Program-made: the position numbers and the translations under genes
Notes under the pieces: generated by a model
The model's input: only the letters and a program-made list of their open reading frames with translations
Database searches by the model: none
Told to the model about the DNA's origin: nothing
Source: Aggregatilinea lenta
GTDB lineage: Bacteria; Chloroflexota; Anaerolineae; Aggregatilineales; Aggregatilineaceae
Assembly: GCF_003569045.1 (NCBI RefSeq)
Contig: NZ_BFCB01000003.1
Location: 2,294,001-2,358,000, forward strand
DNA length: 64,000 bases
Direction of reading: 5' to 3'
Part shown: positions 1-8,933 of the stretch, piece after piece
Numbering within the stretch: the first letter of the stretch is position 1
Layout of the letters: the number at the start of each line of letters is the position of its first letter

Positions 1-1
1 G

Positions 2-2425
2 CCGCTGGCGTCGCTGGCCGCGATCGTGTTCCCCGGCGCTGACACGCCGACCGATTTCGGCGTCTACCTGGGGCACGGGCTGGTGCTAACCAACTGGCAT
101 CCCTGGACCGCGGCGGGGCAGGGTTATCTGGACAGTGCGCCGCCCTCCCCGGCGCGCGAAGTGCCGGAGTACGACGCGGACGGCGTGGCCGATCCCGGCG
201 AGCGCGCGCTGGACATGGCCGACTGCGACGGGACGCTCACCCCGCTAGACGAGGCGGGCGCGGACTGCACGCCGCTGACCCGCATCGAGGGGGCGTCTTT
301 CGCGTTTCCGCTGGCCGGGACGCGCGCCCAGGCCGGACCGGACGCCGGGGCGCTGTCCGGTGCCGCCATGATCCCGGTGAGGGAATTGGTTTACGCCAGC
401 CAGAAGTACGACATTGCGCTGTTCGCGGTGGATGCGGCGGCGGTCGAAAAACTGGGTGTGCCCGCCGCGCGGCTGACGATGGTCTCGACCGGGGCGGACT
501 TCCCGGTGCGGATCGCGTCGCTGGATGCGGTGGACGGTCTCGCGGCGGCGCTGCGCAGCGGCGATCCGGTACTGCTGCCCGCGACGGATACGCCCGCCAT
601 GCCGGGGCCGTGGCGCGTCGAGTCGCTGGTCGCGGCAGAAGTGACGGCTCCGGCGGGCAGTCCGGTTTTCGCGGCGGAAAGCGGCGACCTGATCGGCCTG
701 GCGTGGCGCGGCGACGCGGGCGAGACGTGGATCACCCCGGCGGCGGCGTGGATTCACGCGCTGTACGCTGCCAACGACCAGATCGGCAGCCAGCGGCTGG
801 CCGGGGTGCTGGTCGACGCGGTGGCCGCGCCCGTGGACGCCCCGCCGACCATTGGCGATCCGCTGATTCCGACGCTGGGCAACGCGGGCATCGACGTGCT
901 GCACGTCACGCTCAAGCTGGACCTGGACCCGGACGCGGGCACGATCGCGGGGGTGGCGACGCTGCACATCCGCGCGGTGTACGATCAACTGGCGAGCTTC
1001 AACCTGGACGCGTACGGGCTGGACATTCAGGACGTGCAGATCGGTGGGGCGAGCGTGCCGTTCGTGGCGAAGGAACACAAGCTGGTGATCGAGCTGCCCG
1101 CGCCGCTGGCCTACGGGGCCGAGTTCGACGCGGCGATCACGTATCAGGCCGCGCCGCAGCCATATCACAGCGCGTACATCCCCTATTTCGACGTGGGCAT
1201 GCTGCACCGCGACGGGCGGCTGTTCACCTACAACGAACCGGACGCAGCGCATACGTGGTTCCCCTGCAACGATCACCCGCGCGACCGCGCGACGTACGAT
1301 TTTTACCTGCGTACGGCGATGCCGGATCAGGCCATCGCCAACGGGACGCTGCTCGACACGACCGATAACGGCGACGGCACGCGCACTTATCACTGGCAGA
1401 TGCCGTACCCGATGGCGAGCTATCTGGCCGAGGTCGCGGTGGGCGAGTATACGGTCGTGGCGGACAAAACGCCGGACGGCATCTCGGTGAAGCACTACGT
1501 TTATCCGGGGCAGGAAGCGACTGCGCGGACAGTGTTCAGCTATTCGGACGACGCGCTGGTGATGCTGCGCGGCTTCTTCGGCCCGTACCCGTTCGACGCG
1601 TACGGGCATATCGTCGTGCCGCACCAGGGCGTCGCCATCGAGACGCAGACGCTGACGACGCTGCCGGACGGCGTGCTGGACAGCACCGAAGAGGGCGTGT
1701 ACGTGATCATGGTGCACGAGATGGCGCACCAGTGGATCGGGAACGCGGTCCCGCTGGCGAGCTGGTCGGATATGTGGCTGAAGGAGGGGTTGGCGACGTA
1801 TGTCGAGTGGCTGGCGCAGGCGCAGCGCTACGGCAACAGCGCGGCGACGGCGGCTCGCTCGACATCCGAGCAGACGCTGCTGACCGACCGCCGCACGTCG
1901 TCGCTGATCGCGCCCGCAACGGGGGATCTGCTCGGCGTGGCGAGCTACGACAAAGGCGCGTGGGTGTTCCAGATGCTGCGCCAGGAGATCGGGGACGAGG
2001 CGTTCTTCAATCTGCTGCGCGCGACCGTGACCACCTTCACCGACCGCCCGATCTCCACACTGGACTTCTGGCGGTTGGCGGAGGAGGTCAGCGGGCAGAA
2101 CCTGGATGCGTTCTTCACACAGTGGCTGCTGCGCGGCGGCATCCCGAACCTGACGCTGTACTGGTCTGCGACGGACGCGGGCGCGGACGTACTGCTGTGC
2201 GCCAACGCCGCGACGGACTACCGCTTCGCGCTGCCGCTGCGCTTTGGGGATGGGACGCGCTCGATGGACGCAGCGCTGGACGTCGCGCCCGGCGAGCAGC
2301 GCGTGAGCCTGCCGTTCGACTTTGCGCCGATGACGCTGGCCGTGGACCCGGATCAGTTGGTGCTGGCGCAGGTGCAGGTCCAGCAGATCGCCGCGCTGCC
2401 GGACGCGTGCGCCGCGGTGGAGTAG
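2..2425 (+). CDS. Trypsin-like / M1 metallopeptidase fusion (5' truncated)
   Basis: The reading frame is open to the window edge, so the true start lies upstream; the first start codon inside is GTG at 26 (numbering below counts from it). Residues 1-250 look like a chymotrypsin-fold serine protease: H25 in GLVLTNWH, D129 in YDIALF and S212 in AGSPVF give a plausible triad. Residues 280-800 are an M1 aminopeptidase: zinc motif HEMAH at 564-568, third ligand E587 (HExxH-x18-E), a degenerate exopeptidase motif GVAIET at 535-540, and a candidate transition-state tyrosine Y641. The protein is probably exported or surface-bound, but the signal region is missing. Family membership of the M1 half is clear; activity of the serine protease half is inferred. 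A GH18-like gene follows 12 nt downstream. Confidence 0.85.
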   Translation, partial: PLASLAAIVFPGADTPTDFGVYLGHGLVLTNWHPWTAAGQGYLDSAPPSPAREVPEYDADGVADPGERALDMADCDGTLTPLDEAGADCTPLTRIEGASFAFPLAGTRAQAGPDAGALSGAAMIPVRELVYASQKYDIALFAVDAAAVEKLGVPAARLTMVSTGADFPVRIASLDAVDGLAAALRSGDPVLLPATDTPAMPGPWRVESLVAAEVTAPAGSPVFAAESGDLIGLAWRGDAGETWITPAAAWIHALYAANDQIGSQRLAGVLVDAVAAPVDAPPTIGDPLIPTLGNAGIDVLHVTLKLDLDPDAGTIAGVATLHIRAVYDQLASFNLDAYGLDIQDVQIGGASVPFVAKEHKLVIELPAPLAYGAEFDAAITYQAAPQPYHSAYIPYFDVGMLHRDGRLFTYNEPDAAHTWFPCNDHPRDRATYDFYLRTAMPDQAIANGTLLDTTDNGDGTRTYHWQMPYPMASYLAEVAVGEYTVVADKTPDGISVKHYVYPGQEATARTVFSYSDDALVMLRGFFGPYPFDAYGHIVVPHQGVAIETQTLTTLPDGVLDSTEEGVYVIMVHEMAHQWIGNAVPLASWSDMWLKEGLATYVEWLAQAQRYGNSAATAARSTSEQTLLTDRRTSSLIAPATGDLLGVASYDKGAWVFQMLRQEIGDEAFFNLLRATVTTFTDRPISTLDFWRLAEEVSGQNLDAFFTQWLLRGGIPNLTLYWSATDAGADVLLCANAATDYRFALPLRFGDGTRSMDAALDVAPGEQRVSLPFDFAPMTLAVDPDQLVLAQVQVQQIAALPDACAAVE

Positions 2426-2437
2426 CGTGGTAGGCAT

Positions 2438-3427
2438 ATGAACCGGCTGAGGGCATTCCTGATCGCGGCGATTGCCGGGATCGCATTGGCGCGGAGTTGT
2501 GTGTTCCGGCCCGCAACGGATTATCCTGGCATTGCCTTTAACCGCGACACAAATGCCGTCTGGCTCGGCGTGGAGTGGGTCAACGAGCCGCGCGCGCCGG
2601 GAGATGTGGCTGATCTCGTAGAGGATCTTCGACGACACCGCATACGAACGGTTTTTGTTTACACCAGCTATATGCGGGCGGACGGCACGTTTAATACTAC
2701 GTACGATCACGCTGCCGGCTTCGTGCACGCAGTCCATGCCCTCGATCACACGCTGGACGTACTGGCGTGGATTGGGCTGCCGCTTGACGTACCTCGTAGT
2801 AGCGGCACGGTCGATCTGGGCGATGGGACGACGCGCCAGCGTGTAGTCGCGCTGTGTACCGAACTCATTGCAGAGGCCGGATTCGATGGCGTTCACCTGG
2901 ACCCCGAGCCTGTTCCGGGCGGTGATGACACCGTGTTGGCCCTGTTGGAAGACGTGCGGCAGAGTTTACCGCCGGACGCGATGCTGTCCATCGCCACGCG
3001 GCGGATCTGGCCGGTGTTCCCGGACGTGCCGTGGCCGGGCGTCGGCGCGGGGTTCTGGCGCAGCGACTATTACCGGCAGATCGCGGCACACGTCGATCAG
3101 ATCGCGTTGATGACCTACGATAGCGCGCTGCCGGTTGCCTGGATGTACCGCCAGTGGACGCGCTATCAGGTGATCACTTTGAGCCGGGCGCTTGAGAACA
3201 GCACGGTCGAGATTCTGATCGGTATCCCGACCTCGGAAGAGGCAACCCGCACGCATCGCCCTCAGGCGGAAACGATGGAATCCGGGCTGCGCGGCACGAT
3301 CGATGGTCTGAATGACGAGGCCGCGCGCCCGGAACGGATCGCAGGCGTGGCAATTTACCCGTATTGGGAAACGGACGTCGACGAGTGGCGCGTATACGAC
3401 CGGCTGTGGCTGGGAAGGGAGGAGTGA
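2438..3427 (+). CDS. GH18-like glycoside hydrolase-fold protein, membrane-anchored
   Basis: This 329-residue protein starts with a hydrophobic segment (residues 4-18), either an uncleaved anchor or a signal peptide; the following ARSC is a poor lipobox. The rest reads as a TIM barrel: strands ending in VFVYTSY and LAWIGLPLD, the motif D150-G-V-H-L-D155-P-E157, and VDQIALMTYDS near residue 225. That resembles the GH18 signature DGxDxDxE with histidine at the middle acidic position, and E157 would be the proton donor. It lies 12 nt after the M1 protease gene and is probably co-transcribed. The substrate cannot be told from sequence; a non-catalytic barrel is possible. Confidence 0.6.
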   Translation: MNRLRAFLIAAIAGIALARSCVFRPATDYPGIAFNRDTNAVWLGVEWVNEPRAPGDVADLVEDLRRHRIRTVFVYTSYMRADGTFNTTYDHAAGFVHAVHALDHTLDVLAWIGLPLDVPRSSGTVDLGDGTTRQRVVALCTELIAEAGFDGVHLDPEPVPGGDDTVLALLEDVRQSLPPDAMLSIATRRIWPVFPDVPWPGVGAGFWRSDYYRQIAAHVDQIALMTYDSALPVAWMYRQWTRYQVITLSRALENSTVEILIGIPTSEEATRTHRPQAETMESGLRGTIDGLNDEAARPERIAGVAIYPYWETDVDEWRVYDRLWLGREE

Positions 3428-3438
3428 CGCGGGGTGCA

Positions 3439-3466
3439 GAACGGGCGGAGCAAGCCCCGCCCTTAT
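3439..3466 (-). repeat. Solo R2 repeat module
   Basis: A GC-rich imperfect palindrome with core GGGGCTTGCTCCGCCCG, read on the minus strand, lies between convergent genes. The same core recurs at about 9127-9151, 33247-33273 and 45092-45120, where it forms part of larger mosaic repeats. Here no other module accompanies it. It could fold as a hairpin between the two gene ends. Confidence 0.6.
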
Positions 3467-3486
3467 GAGCGTTCGTGCGCGGCGAT

Positions 3487-4071
3487 CTACCCCTGCGGCA
3501 CGATGTCGAAGCTGTCGAGGAGCAGGGTGTAGAGCGCGACGGCCTGACCGTACGGCTCCGTGTAGGTTGGGTCCATCGGGACCACCATCACTTCGACCAG
3601 CGTATTGTTGACCACCGCGAAGACCATCCAATTGATGTCCTGGCCGGGCAGATTGTAGACCGCGACCGCCGGGTAGCCGCCGAGCTCGACCGCTTCCGTG
3701 TCGGCCTCGAAGCCGGGGATGGCGGCCTGCGCCTCGGTTATGCGCGCGTCCGCCACGTCTTGCGCGGTGCGCCCCTCGGCATCGCTCACGTTGACGAACG
3801 CGATCGGCTGCGTACCCGCCTGGGGAACCGGGCCGCGCACCATGACCTCATTGTCGACCGGCATCTCGACGGTGTAGCCTTCCGGGTAGGAGAAGCAGAC
3901 GCCGATGCCCTGGAACGTCAGCGCGCCCGGCTCCGGCTCGCAGACGGCGGGCACTTCGGCGCTGCCCGACGAGTCGCCCTGCGACACGTAAAAGTCGAAT
4001 ACGCCGCACGCGCTGAGCGCGAGCGCCAGCAGCATGAGTAGGGTGATTCCGATGACTGTCCGTTTACTCAC
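3487..4071 (-). CDS. Small lipoprotein of unknown function
   Basis: The protein has about 194 residues with a lipoprotein signal: a basic start (SKR), a hydrophobic stretch and lipobox LSAC at residues 18-21, so it should be lipid-anchored outside the membrane. GTG at 4071 is preferred because GGAGG lies 5 nt upstream; an in-frame ATG at 4083 would overlap that ribosome binding site. The mature part holds a compact domain (GALTFQGIGVCFSYPEGY onward) with two cysteines near the start. A separate region near the end (NWMVFAVVNNTLVEVMVVP) resembles the surface-exposed beta strands of PsbP-like or DUF-type lipoproteins, but I do not recognise the family. It converges on the GH18-like gene. Confidence 0.75.
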   Translation of the reverse strand: MSKRTVIGITLLMLLALALSACGVFDFYVSQGDSSGSAEVPAVCEPEPGALTFQGIGVCFSYPEGYTVEMPVDNEVMVRGPVPQAGTQPIAFVNVSDAEGRTAQDVADARITEAQAAIPGFEADTEAVELGGYPAVAVYNLPGQDINWMVFAVVNNTLVEVMVVPMDPTYTEPYGQAVALYTLLLDSFDIVPQG

Positions 4072-4200
4072 AGATACCTCCATAGTCGATCCACTACTGG
4101 TGGTCTGATCGTAGTATAGAGGCATCTCGAATGCCCGTCGTCCGTCCTCCGGCGGATGCGCGCTCAGCTTTTGGACGGTGGGCGGATAGGTGTCATGCGC

Positions 4201-5241
4201 CTACTTTTTGCTCTCCACGGTTTTGCGCAGGTTTTCGGTGAAGGGCGGCAGCACGACGCCGCATTCCGTCACGAGGCCGTTCAGGTAGTGGGCGGGCGTG
4301 ACGTCAAAGGCGGGGTTGCGCGCGTGGAAGTGCGCCGGGACGATCTCGCAGCCGTACGGCGCGCGGACCTCGGCGGGGTCGCGCTCCTCGATCGGGATCT
4401 CGTCGCCGTCGGGCATGGTCAGATCGACGGTCGAGATCGGCATGGCGGAATAGACCGGGATGCCGTTTTCGTGGCCGAGCACCGCAATCTGGTAGGAGCC
4501 GATCTTGTTCACCACGTCGCCGTTGGCCGCGACACGATCCGCGCCGAACATGACCACGTTGATCTCGCCGCGCCGCATGTAAAAGCCCGCCGCCGTGTCG
4601 GGAATGATGTCGTAGGGGATGCCGAGCTGCTCGCATTCCCACGCACTGAGGCGCGCCCCTTGCAAGCGCGGGCGAGTTTCGTCCAGCAGGACGTGGATAT
4701 GCTTGCCCTGCTCGTGCGCGGTACGGATGATGCCCAGCGCCGTGCCGTAATCGACCGTGGCGAGGAAGCCCGTGTTGCAGTGGTGCAGGATCGTGTCGCC
4801 GTCCTTGATCAGCGCCGCGCCGTATTGCCCGATTTGCTTGTTGGTGCGCACGTCGTCTTCGGCCATGCGGTGCGCTTCGTCCAGGATCGCCGCACGGATG
4901 GCGTTCGGCGTGGTGAAGCGGTCGCTGCGGGCGACGTCCATCACGTGATCGACCGCCCACGCGAGGTTGACCGCCGTGGGCCGCGCGGCCTTCATCACGC
5001 CCGCCGCCGTGGCGAGATCCCGCAGCAGGGCGGGAACGTCCGTCGCGGCGCTCTGGCGCGCAGCGAGCGCCATGCCGTAAGCCGCCGAGACGCCGATCGC
5101 GGGCGCGCCGCGCACGACCATATCCGTGATCGCGCGGGCGACCTCGGCATAGTCCTCGTAATCGATCGTCTCCGTCTCGAACGGGATCTGGCGCTGGTCG
5201 ATCATGCGCAAACGGTCGTCAATCCATGCCACTGCTCGCAT
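4201..5241 (-). CDS. mtnA: S-methyl-5-thioribose-1-phosphate isomerase
   Basis: MtnA converts methylthioribose-1-phosphate to methylthioribulose-1-phosphate in the cytoplasmic methionine salvage pathway. The 346-residue length is usual. The family signature RGAPAIGVSAAYG lies at about residues 44-56, the catalytic cysteine is C155 in HHCNTG, and the catalytic aspartate is D235 in FGADRVAANGD, followed by NKIGSY. A GAGG ribosome binding site lies 9-12 nt before the ATG. A sigma-70-like promoter sits about 40 nt upstream. No other salvage genes (mtnK, mtnB, mtnC or mtnP) are adjacent. eIF2B-like relatives share the fold, but the active-site residues support MtnA. Confidence 0.95.
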   Translation of the reverse strand: MRAVAWIDDRLRMIDQRQIPFETETIDYEDYAEVARAITDMVVRGAPAIGVSAAYGMALAARQSAATDVPALLRDLATAAGVMKAARPTAVNLAWAVDHVMDVARSDRFTTPNAIRAAILDEAHRMAEDDVRTNKQIGQYGAALIKDGDTILHHCNTGFLATVDYGTALGIIRTAHEQGKHIHVLLDETRPRLQGARLSAWECEQLGIPYDIIPDTAAGFYMRRGEINVVMFGADRVAANGDVVNKIGSYQIAVLGHENGIPVYSAMPISTVDLTMPDGDEIPIEERDPAEVRAPYGCEIVPAHFHARNPAFDVTPAHYLNGLVTECGVVLPPFTENLRKTVESKK

Positions 5242-5280
5242 CGTCGCGTCCTCAAGGTATTGGATGAAGCCATACCGTGA

Positions 5281-5309
5281 AGTCTAGCGTTGGCACGGCG
5301 GGGCGTCAA
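5281..5309 (-). promoter_or_regulatory. mtnA promoter (-35/-10)
   Basis: On the minus strand, TTGACG (5304-5309) and TAGACT (5281-5286) are separated by 17 nt, about 40 nt before the mtnA start. The -35 continues into CCCC, as in the obg promoter at 26263. Confidence 0.65.
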
Positions 5310-5315
5310 TGCGGC

Positions 5316-6221
5316 TCACGACTTTTTGCGTTTGGCGCGGTTTTCCTGCGCGCGCCGCAGGATCTCGGCGGCGTCCTCGGACGTGGCCGGGGAGGGGGGC
5401 GGTGGTGTGTTCGGTGCCTGCTGCGTGCGGCTGCCGAGCGCCTCCCGGCGTCGCTTCATCTCCGCCGCGATCTCGCCGCTTTGCTCCATTTCCCAGTAGA
5501 ACATGCTCCAGTACAGGATCTTGCCGAACCGCTCGGCGGCCTGCCGGACCTCCGGCACGGGGTCGAGCAGGTACGCAGCAGCCAGGGCGGGCAGCGCCTG
5601 CGGATTGTTGATCTGGGCCAGCTCCGTGGCGGTCAGGGTGCGGTTGGACGCTTTCGTATCTTCGCGCAGCCGCCGCACGCGTATGGCGATGTCAGTTGTG
5701 GCGGGAGCCGTCGGCGGGACGCGCCGTACGCTGCCCATTCCCCCGACGCTCAGGTTCGACCCGGCGACGTCCGCGCCCGCCGCGAGTGAGGCGGACATCA
5801 TGCCCATGCCGGTCAGCGCGCCGCCCGCCATCATGCCGCCCAGCCCGGCGGCGAGTGCGGTCCCGGCGCGGCGCTTGGCGGCCTGTTCCTTCATGCGCTG
5901 AAGGTCTTTGTCGAACATGGAATCCATCTTGCGCAGCAGCTCGGCTTCGGCCTCGTCCGGCGCGTGCTCGATCTCGCGGTTGATGTTGAAGTGCTCGAAC
6001 AGCGCGTCAATGGTCGAATAACCCGCCTGCTGGGCGCTGTAAAGACGCTGCCCGGCCCACTGGATCGCCGCGCGAATGTCGGGGTCAGCTTCCGTCGCAA
6101 GCTGAGCGCGCAGCGCGTCGAGCGCGCGCGTCTCTTCGACCATGCCCAACACGCGCACGACGTCCAGCCGGACGGATGGAGTTGGGTGGGCGAGGCTGGC
6201 AATCAACGTGTTGAGCCGCAT
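5316..6221 (-). CDS. HEAT-repeat-like protein with Gly/Ala-rich central segment
   Basis: The 301-residue protein begins with HEAT-like helical pairs (residues 1-50; LAHPTPSVRLDVVRVLGMV) and has another near residues 205-240 (NNPQALPALAAAYLLDPVPEVRQAAERFG). Between them lie a charged helix and a Gly/Ala/Met-rich stretch (about residues 120-155) that is hydrophobic enough to insert in a membrane or pack as a helical hairpin. The C-terminus is charged (REALGSR to RAKRKKS) with a poly-proline patch. CAGGAG precedes the ATG. Such repeats usually mediate protein contacts; the partner is unknown. It is upstream of mtnA with about 75 nt between them, and mtnA appears to have its own promoter. Confidence 0.7.
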   Translation of the reverse strand: MRLNTLIASLAHPTPSVRLDVVRVLGMVEETRALDALRAQLATEADPDIRAAIQWAGQRLYSAQQAGYSTIDALFEHFNINREIEHAPDEAEAELLRKMDSMFDKDLQRMKEQAAKRRAGTALAAGLGGMMAGGALTGMGMMSASLAAGADVAGSNLSVGGMGSVRRVPPTAPATTDIAIRVRRLREDTKASNRTLTATELAQINNPQALPALAAAYLLDPVPEVRQAAERFGKILYWSMFYWEMEQSGEIAAEMKRRREALGSRTQQAPNTPPPPSPATSEDAAEILRRAQENRAKRKKS

Positions 6222-6498
6222 CAGTCGTCTCCTGAATTACCGGGTGAACCGCACCGTCTTTCATTGTACACGCACATTAACAAGAGCTATATGAGGTTTA
6301 ATTCACAATGCGCCTGGGTGCGTAAGGCATATGTTATGATGACGGGGGAATCGACCGCTGTGTCTAGTGTCATGTGTGAGCGGTCTTGGTGGTTTTTGTC
6401 ACATGAAAAATAGATAGGGTTCACGCTAAACTGAAAATTAAGCTCGCGCGCATCACGATTTTCTTCGCCTGTTTGCACACAGGAGGAATAGACCCTTC

Positions 6499-7896
6499 AT
6501 GGAAGCGTTGGATCTGGCGAGGTGGCAGTTCGCGCTGACCACCATATATCATTTTTTCTTTGTGCCGCTGACGTTAGGTTTGTCCATTTTAGTCGCCATC
6601 ATGCAGACCTTCTGGCACAACACCGACAAACCCGTCTACAAGCGTATGGCGCGGTTCTGGGGCAAATTGTTCCTGATCAACTTCGCGCTGGGCGTGGTGA
6701 CCGGCATCGTGCTCGAATTCCAGTTCGGCATGAACTGGTCCGAATATTCGCGCTTCATGGGCGACATCTTCGGGGCGCCGCTGGCGATTGAGGCGCTGCT
6801 GGCCTTCTTCCTCGAATCGACCTTCCTGGGCGTGTGGATCTTCGGGTGGGACAGGCTGCCCCGGCGCATCCATACGGCGTCCATCTGGGCGGTTGCGATT
6901 GGTGCGAACATCTCCGCGTTCTGGATTCTGGTCGCCAATTCGTTTATGCAGCAGCCGGTGGGCTATACGCTGAACGAAGCCGCGAACCGCGTCGAAATGA
7001 CCGACTTCTTCGCGCTCATCACCAACTCGAACGTGCTGGTCCAGTTTCCGCACGTCTTCACGTCGGGCATCACGACCGGGGCGTTTTTCGTGCTGGGCAT
7101 CAGCGCATGGCATCTGCTGCGTAAGCGCGGCGACGCTGAACAGCTCAATTTCTTCAAGCAGTCATTTGGGATGGCGGCGGTCTACGGCATCATCGGCATC
7201 GTGCTGGTGATCATGGTCGGCCACACTCAGGCACAGCACATGGTCGAGACGCAGCCGATGAAAATGGCCGCGGCAGAGGGTTTGTTCGATAGCGAAGACC
7301 CGGCGGGCCTATCGCTGATCACAGTTGGCGACTGGGAGCAGCGCAGCGAGGTGTTCTCGATTCGGATTCCGGGGGCGCTCAGCTTTTTGGCCTATAACAA
7401 GTTCGACGGCGAAGTGAAGGGTATCCACGACCTTCAGGCCGAATATGAGCAGGAATACGGCGAGGGCGAAAACTACATCCCGCCCGTGGCGCTGACCTAC
7501 TGGAGCTTCCGCGCGATGGTGGGGGCCGGCTTCCTAATGCTGGGGCTGGCTGGGCTGAGTCTGTACTTTGCCGCGCGCAAACAGGGGAATGTGGCGAAAT
7601 GGCTGCTGCGTGTGATGCCGTTCGCCATTGGGCTGCCCTACATCGCCAACACGTTTGGCTGGATCATGACCGAAGTGGGCCGCCAGCCGTGGATCGTGTT
7701 TGGCTTGCAGCGCACCGAAGACGCCGTGTCGCCCAACGTGACGGCGGGTATGGTGGCGCTGACGCTGGTCGGGTTCAGCGTGGTCTACATTTCGCTGATC
7801 GTGGTGGACGTCTATCTACTGGCGAAGTTCGCCAAGCAAGGCCCGGATTCCGATGATGCGGAAGCTGTGGCCGAGCCAGCGACGGTTACGGCGTAG
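6499..7896 (+). CDS. cydA: Cytochrome bd oxidase subunit I
   Basis: CydA is the haem-bearing, quinol-oxidising subunit of the membrane terminal oxidase that reduces O2 to water with high affinity. The 465-residue protein has the conserved N-terminal haem ligand H18 (TTIYHFFFVPLTLG), H185 in the segment VQFPHVFTSG, the signature GMNWSEYSRFMGDIFGAPLAIE, and GWIMTEVGRQPW near the end. The stretch between TM helices 6 and 7 is short, as in short-Q-loop enzymes. AGGAGG lies 12 nt before the ATG. cydB starts 16 nt downstream, so the two form an operon. No cydX or cydCD is next to it. A weak inverted repeat upstream (CATGTG/CACATG at 6371-6405) is a possible regulator site. Confidence 0.96.
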   Translation: MEALDLARWQFALTTIYHFFFVPLTLGLSILVAIMQTFWHNTDKPVYKRMARFWGKLFLINFALGVVTGIVLEFQFGMNWSEYSRFMGDIFGAPLAIEALLAFFLESTFLGVWIFGWDRLPRRIHTASIWAVAIGANISAFWILVANSFMQQPVGYTLNEAANRVEMTDFFALITNSNVLVQFPHVFTSGITTGAFFVLGISAWHLLRKRGDAEQLNFFKQSFGMAAVYGIIGIVLVIMVGHTQAQHMVETQPMKMAAAEGLFDSEDPAGLSLITVGDWEQRSEVFSIRIPGALSFLAYNKFDGEVKGIHDLQAEYEQEYGEGENYIPPVALTYWSFRAMVGAGFLMLGLAGLSLYFAARKQGNVAKWLLRVMPFAIGLPYIANTFGWIMTEVGRQPWIVFGLQRTEDAVSPNVTAGMVALTLVGFSVVYISLIVVDVYLLAKFAKQGPDSDDAEAVAEPATVTA

Positions 7897-7912
7897 GGCG
7901 GGAGAAAAGACA

Positions 7913-8929
7913 ATGTCACTATCTGACCTCTGGTTTATCCTGATCTCGGTCCTGTTCATCGGCTTCTTCTTCCTGGAAGGCTTCGACTACGGCGTGGGCA
8001 TCCTGCTGCCGTTCCTGGGCAAGACCGATACGGAGCGCCGCCAGATCATCGGCACGATTGGGCCGTTCTGGGACGCGAACGAAGTGTGGATGATCACCGC
8101 CGGGGGCGCGATGTTCGCCGCCTTCCCGCACTGGTACGCGACGCTGTTCAGCGGCTTCTACCTGGCGCTGGCGCTGATCCTGCTGGCGCTGATCCTGCGC
8201 GGCGTGGCGTTCGAGTTCCGCAGCAAGCGCGACGATCCGCAGTGGCGCAGCCGCTGGGACTGGGCGATCTTCTTCGGCAGCGTGATCCCGGCGCTGCTGT
8301 GGGGCGTGGCGTTTGGCAACATCATTCGCGGCACGCCGATTGACGCCAGCATGAATTTCACGGGCAACTTCTTTGACCTGGTCAGCCCCTACACGATCAT
8401 TACCGGGTTGGCGGGCGTGGCCGTCTTCGTGCTGCACGGCGCGATTTTCATCACGATGCGCACCGAGGGTGCGGTCGAGAAGCGCGCGCAGGACTGGGCG
8501 CGCAAGTTCGTGATGCCGGTGATCGCTGTCTGCGCGCTGCTGGCGATCGCGAATTACGCGCAGCTCGATCTGTATACCGAGATTGGTGCTAATCCGGGCG
8601 TGGTCCCGGTCGCGACGGCAGCGTCGCTGCTGGCGGTGGGCTACTTCGTGTGGAACCGGCAGTTCACGTGGGCGTTCGCCATGATGGCGCTGACGATGGT
8701 GCTGGCGCTGGTGACCTACTTCTGGTTCCTGTACCCGAACGTGATGGTGTCCAGCACGAACTCGGCCTTCAGCCTGACGGTGGACAGCGCGTCGTCGTCG
8801 GACTACACGCTGAAGGTGATGAGCATCGTGGCGCTGATCTTCGTGCCGATCGTGCTCGTTTACCAGGGGTGGACCTACTGGGTGTTCCGCAAGCGCGTCC
8901 TGGACGACACGAAGGCGCTGCATTATTAG
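7913..8929 (+). CDS. cydB: Cytochrome bd oxidase subunit II
   Basis: CydB is the structural partner of CydA in the bd-type quinol oxidase. The protein begins MSLSDLWFILISVLFIGFF and carries the family signatures GFDYGVGILLPFLG and PFWDANEVWMITAGGAMFAAFP, followed by further TM helices, for 338 residues in all. ATG at 7913 is chosen because the frame upstream overlaps cydA and a GGGAG site precedes this codon. The pair is followed by a factor-independent terminator at 8985. Confidence 0.96.
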   Translation: MSLSDLWFILISVLFIGFFFLEGFDYGVGILLPFLGKTDTERRQIIGTIGPFWDANEVWMITAGGAMFAAFPHWYATLFSGFYLALALILLALILRGVAFEFRSKRDDPQWRSRWDWAIFFGSVIPALLWGVAFGNIIRGTPIDASMNFTGNFFDLVSPYTIITGLAGVAVFVLHGAIFITMRTEGAVEKRAQDWARKFVMPVIAVCALLAIANYAQLDLYTEIGANPGVVPVATAASLLAVGYFVWNRQFTWAFAMMALTMVLALVTYFWFLYPNVMVSSTNSAFSLTVDSASSSDYTLKVMSIVALIFVPIVLVYQGWTYWVFRKRVLDDTKALHY

Positions 8930-8933
8930 CGGC

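Noticed and set aside
245-2896. Very long minus-strand open frame (883 codons) opposite the M1 protease and GH18-like genes
   Set aside because: It is the high-GC antisense shadow of real genes; the translation is Arg/His-rich without any recognisable domain.
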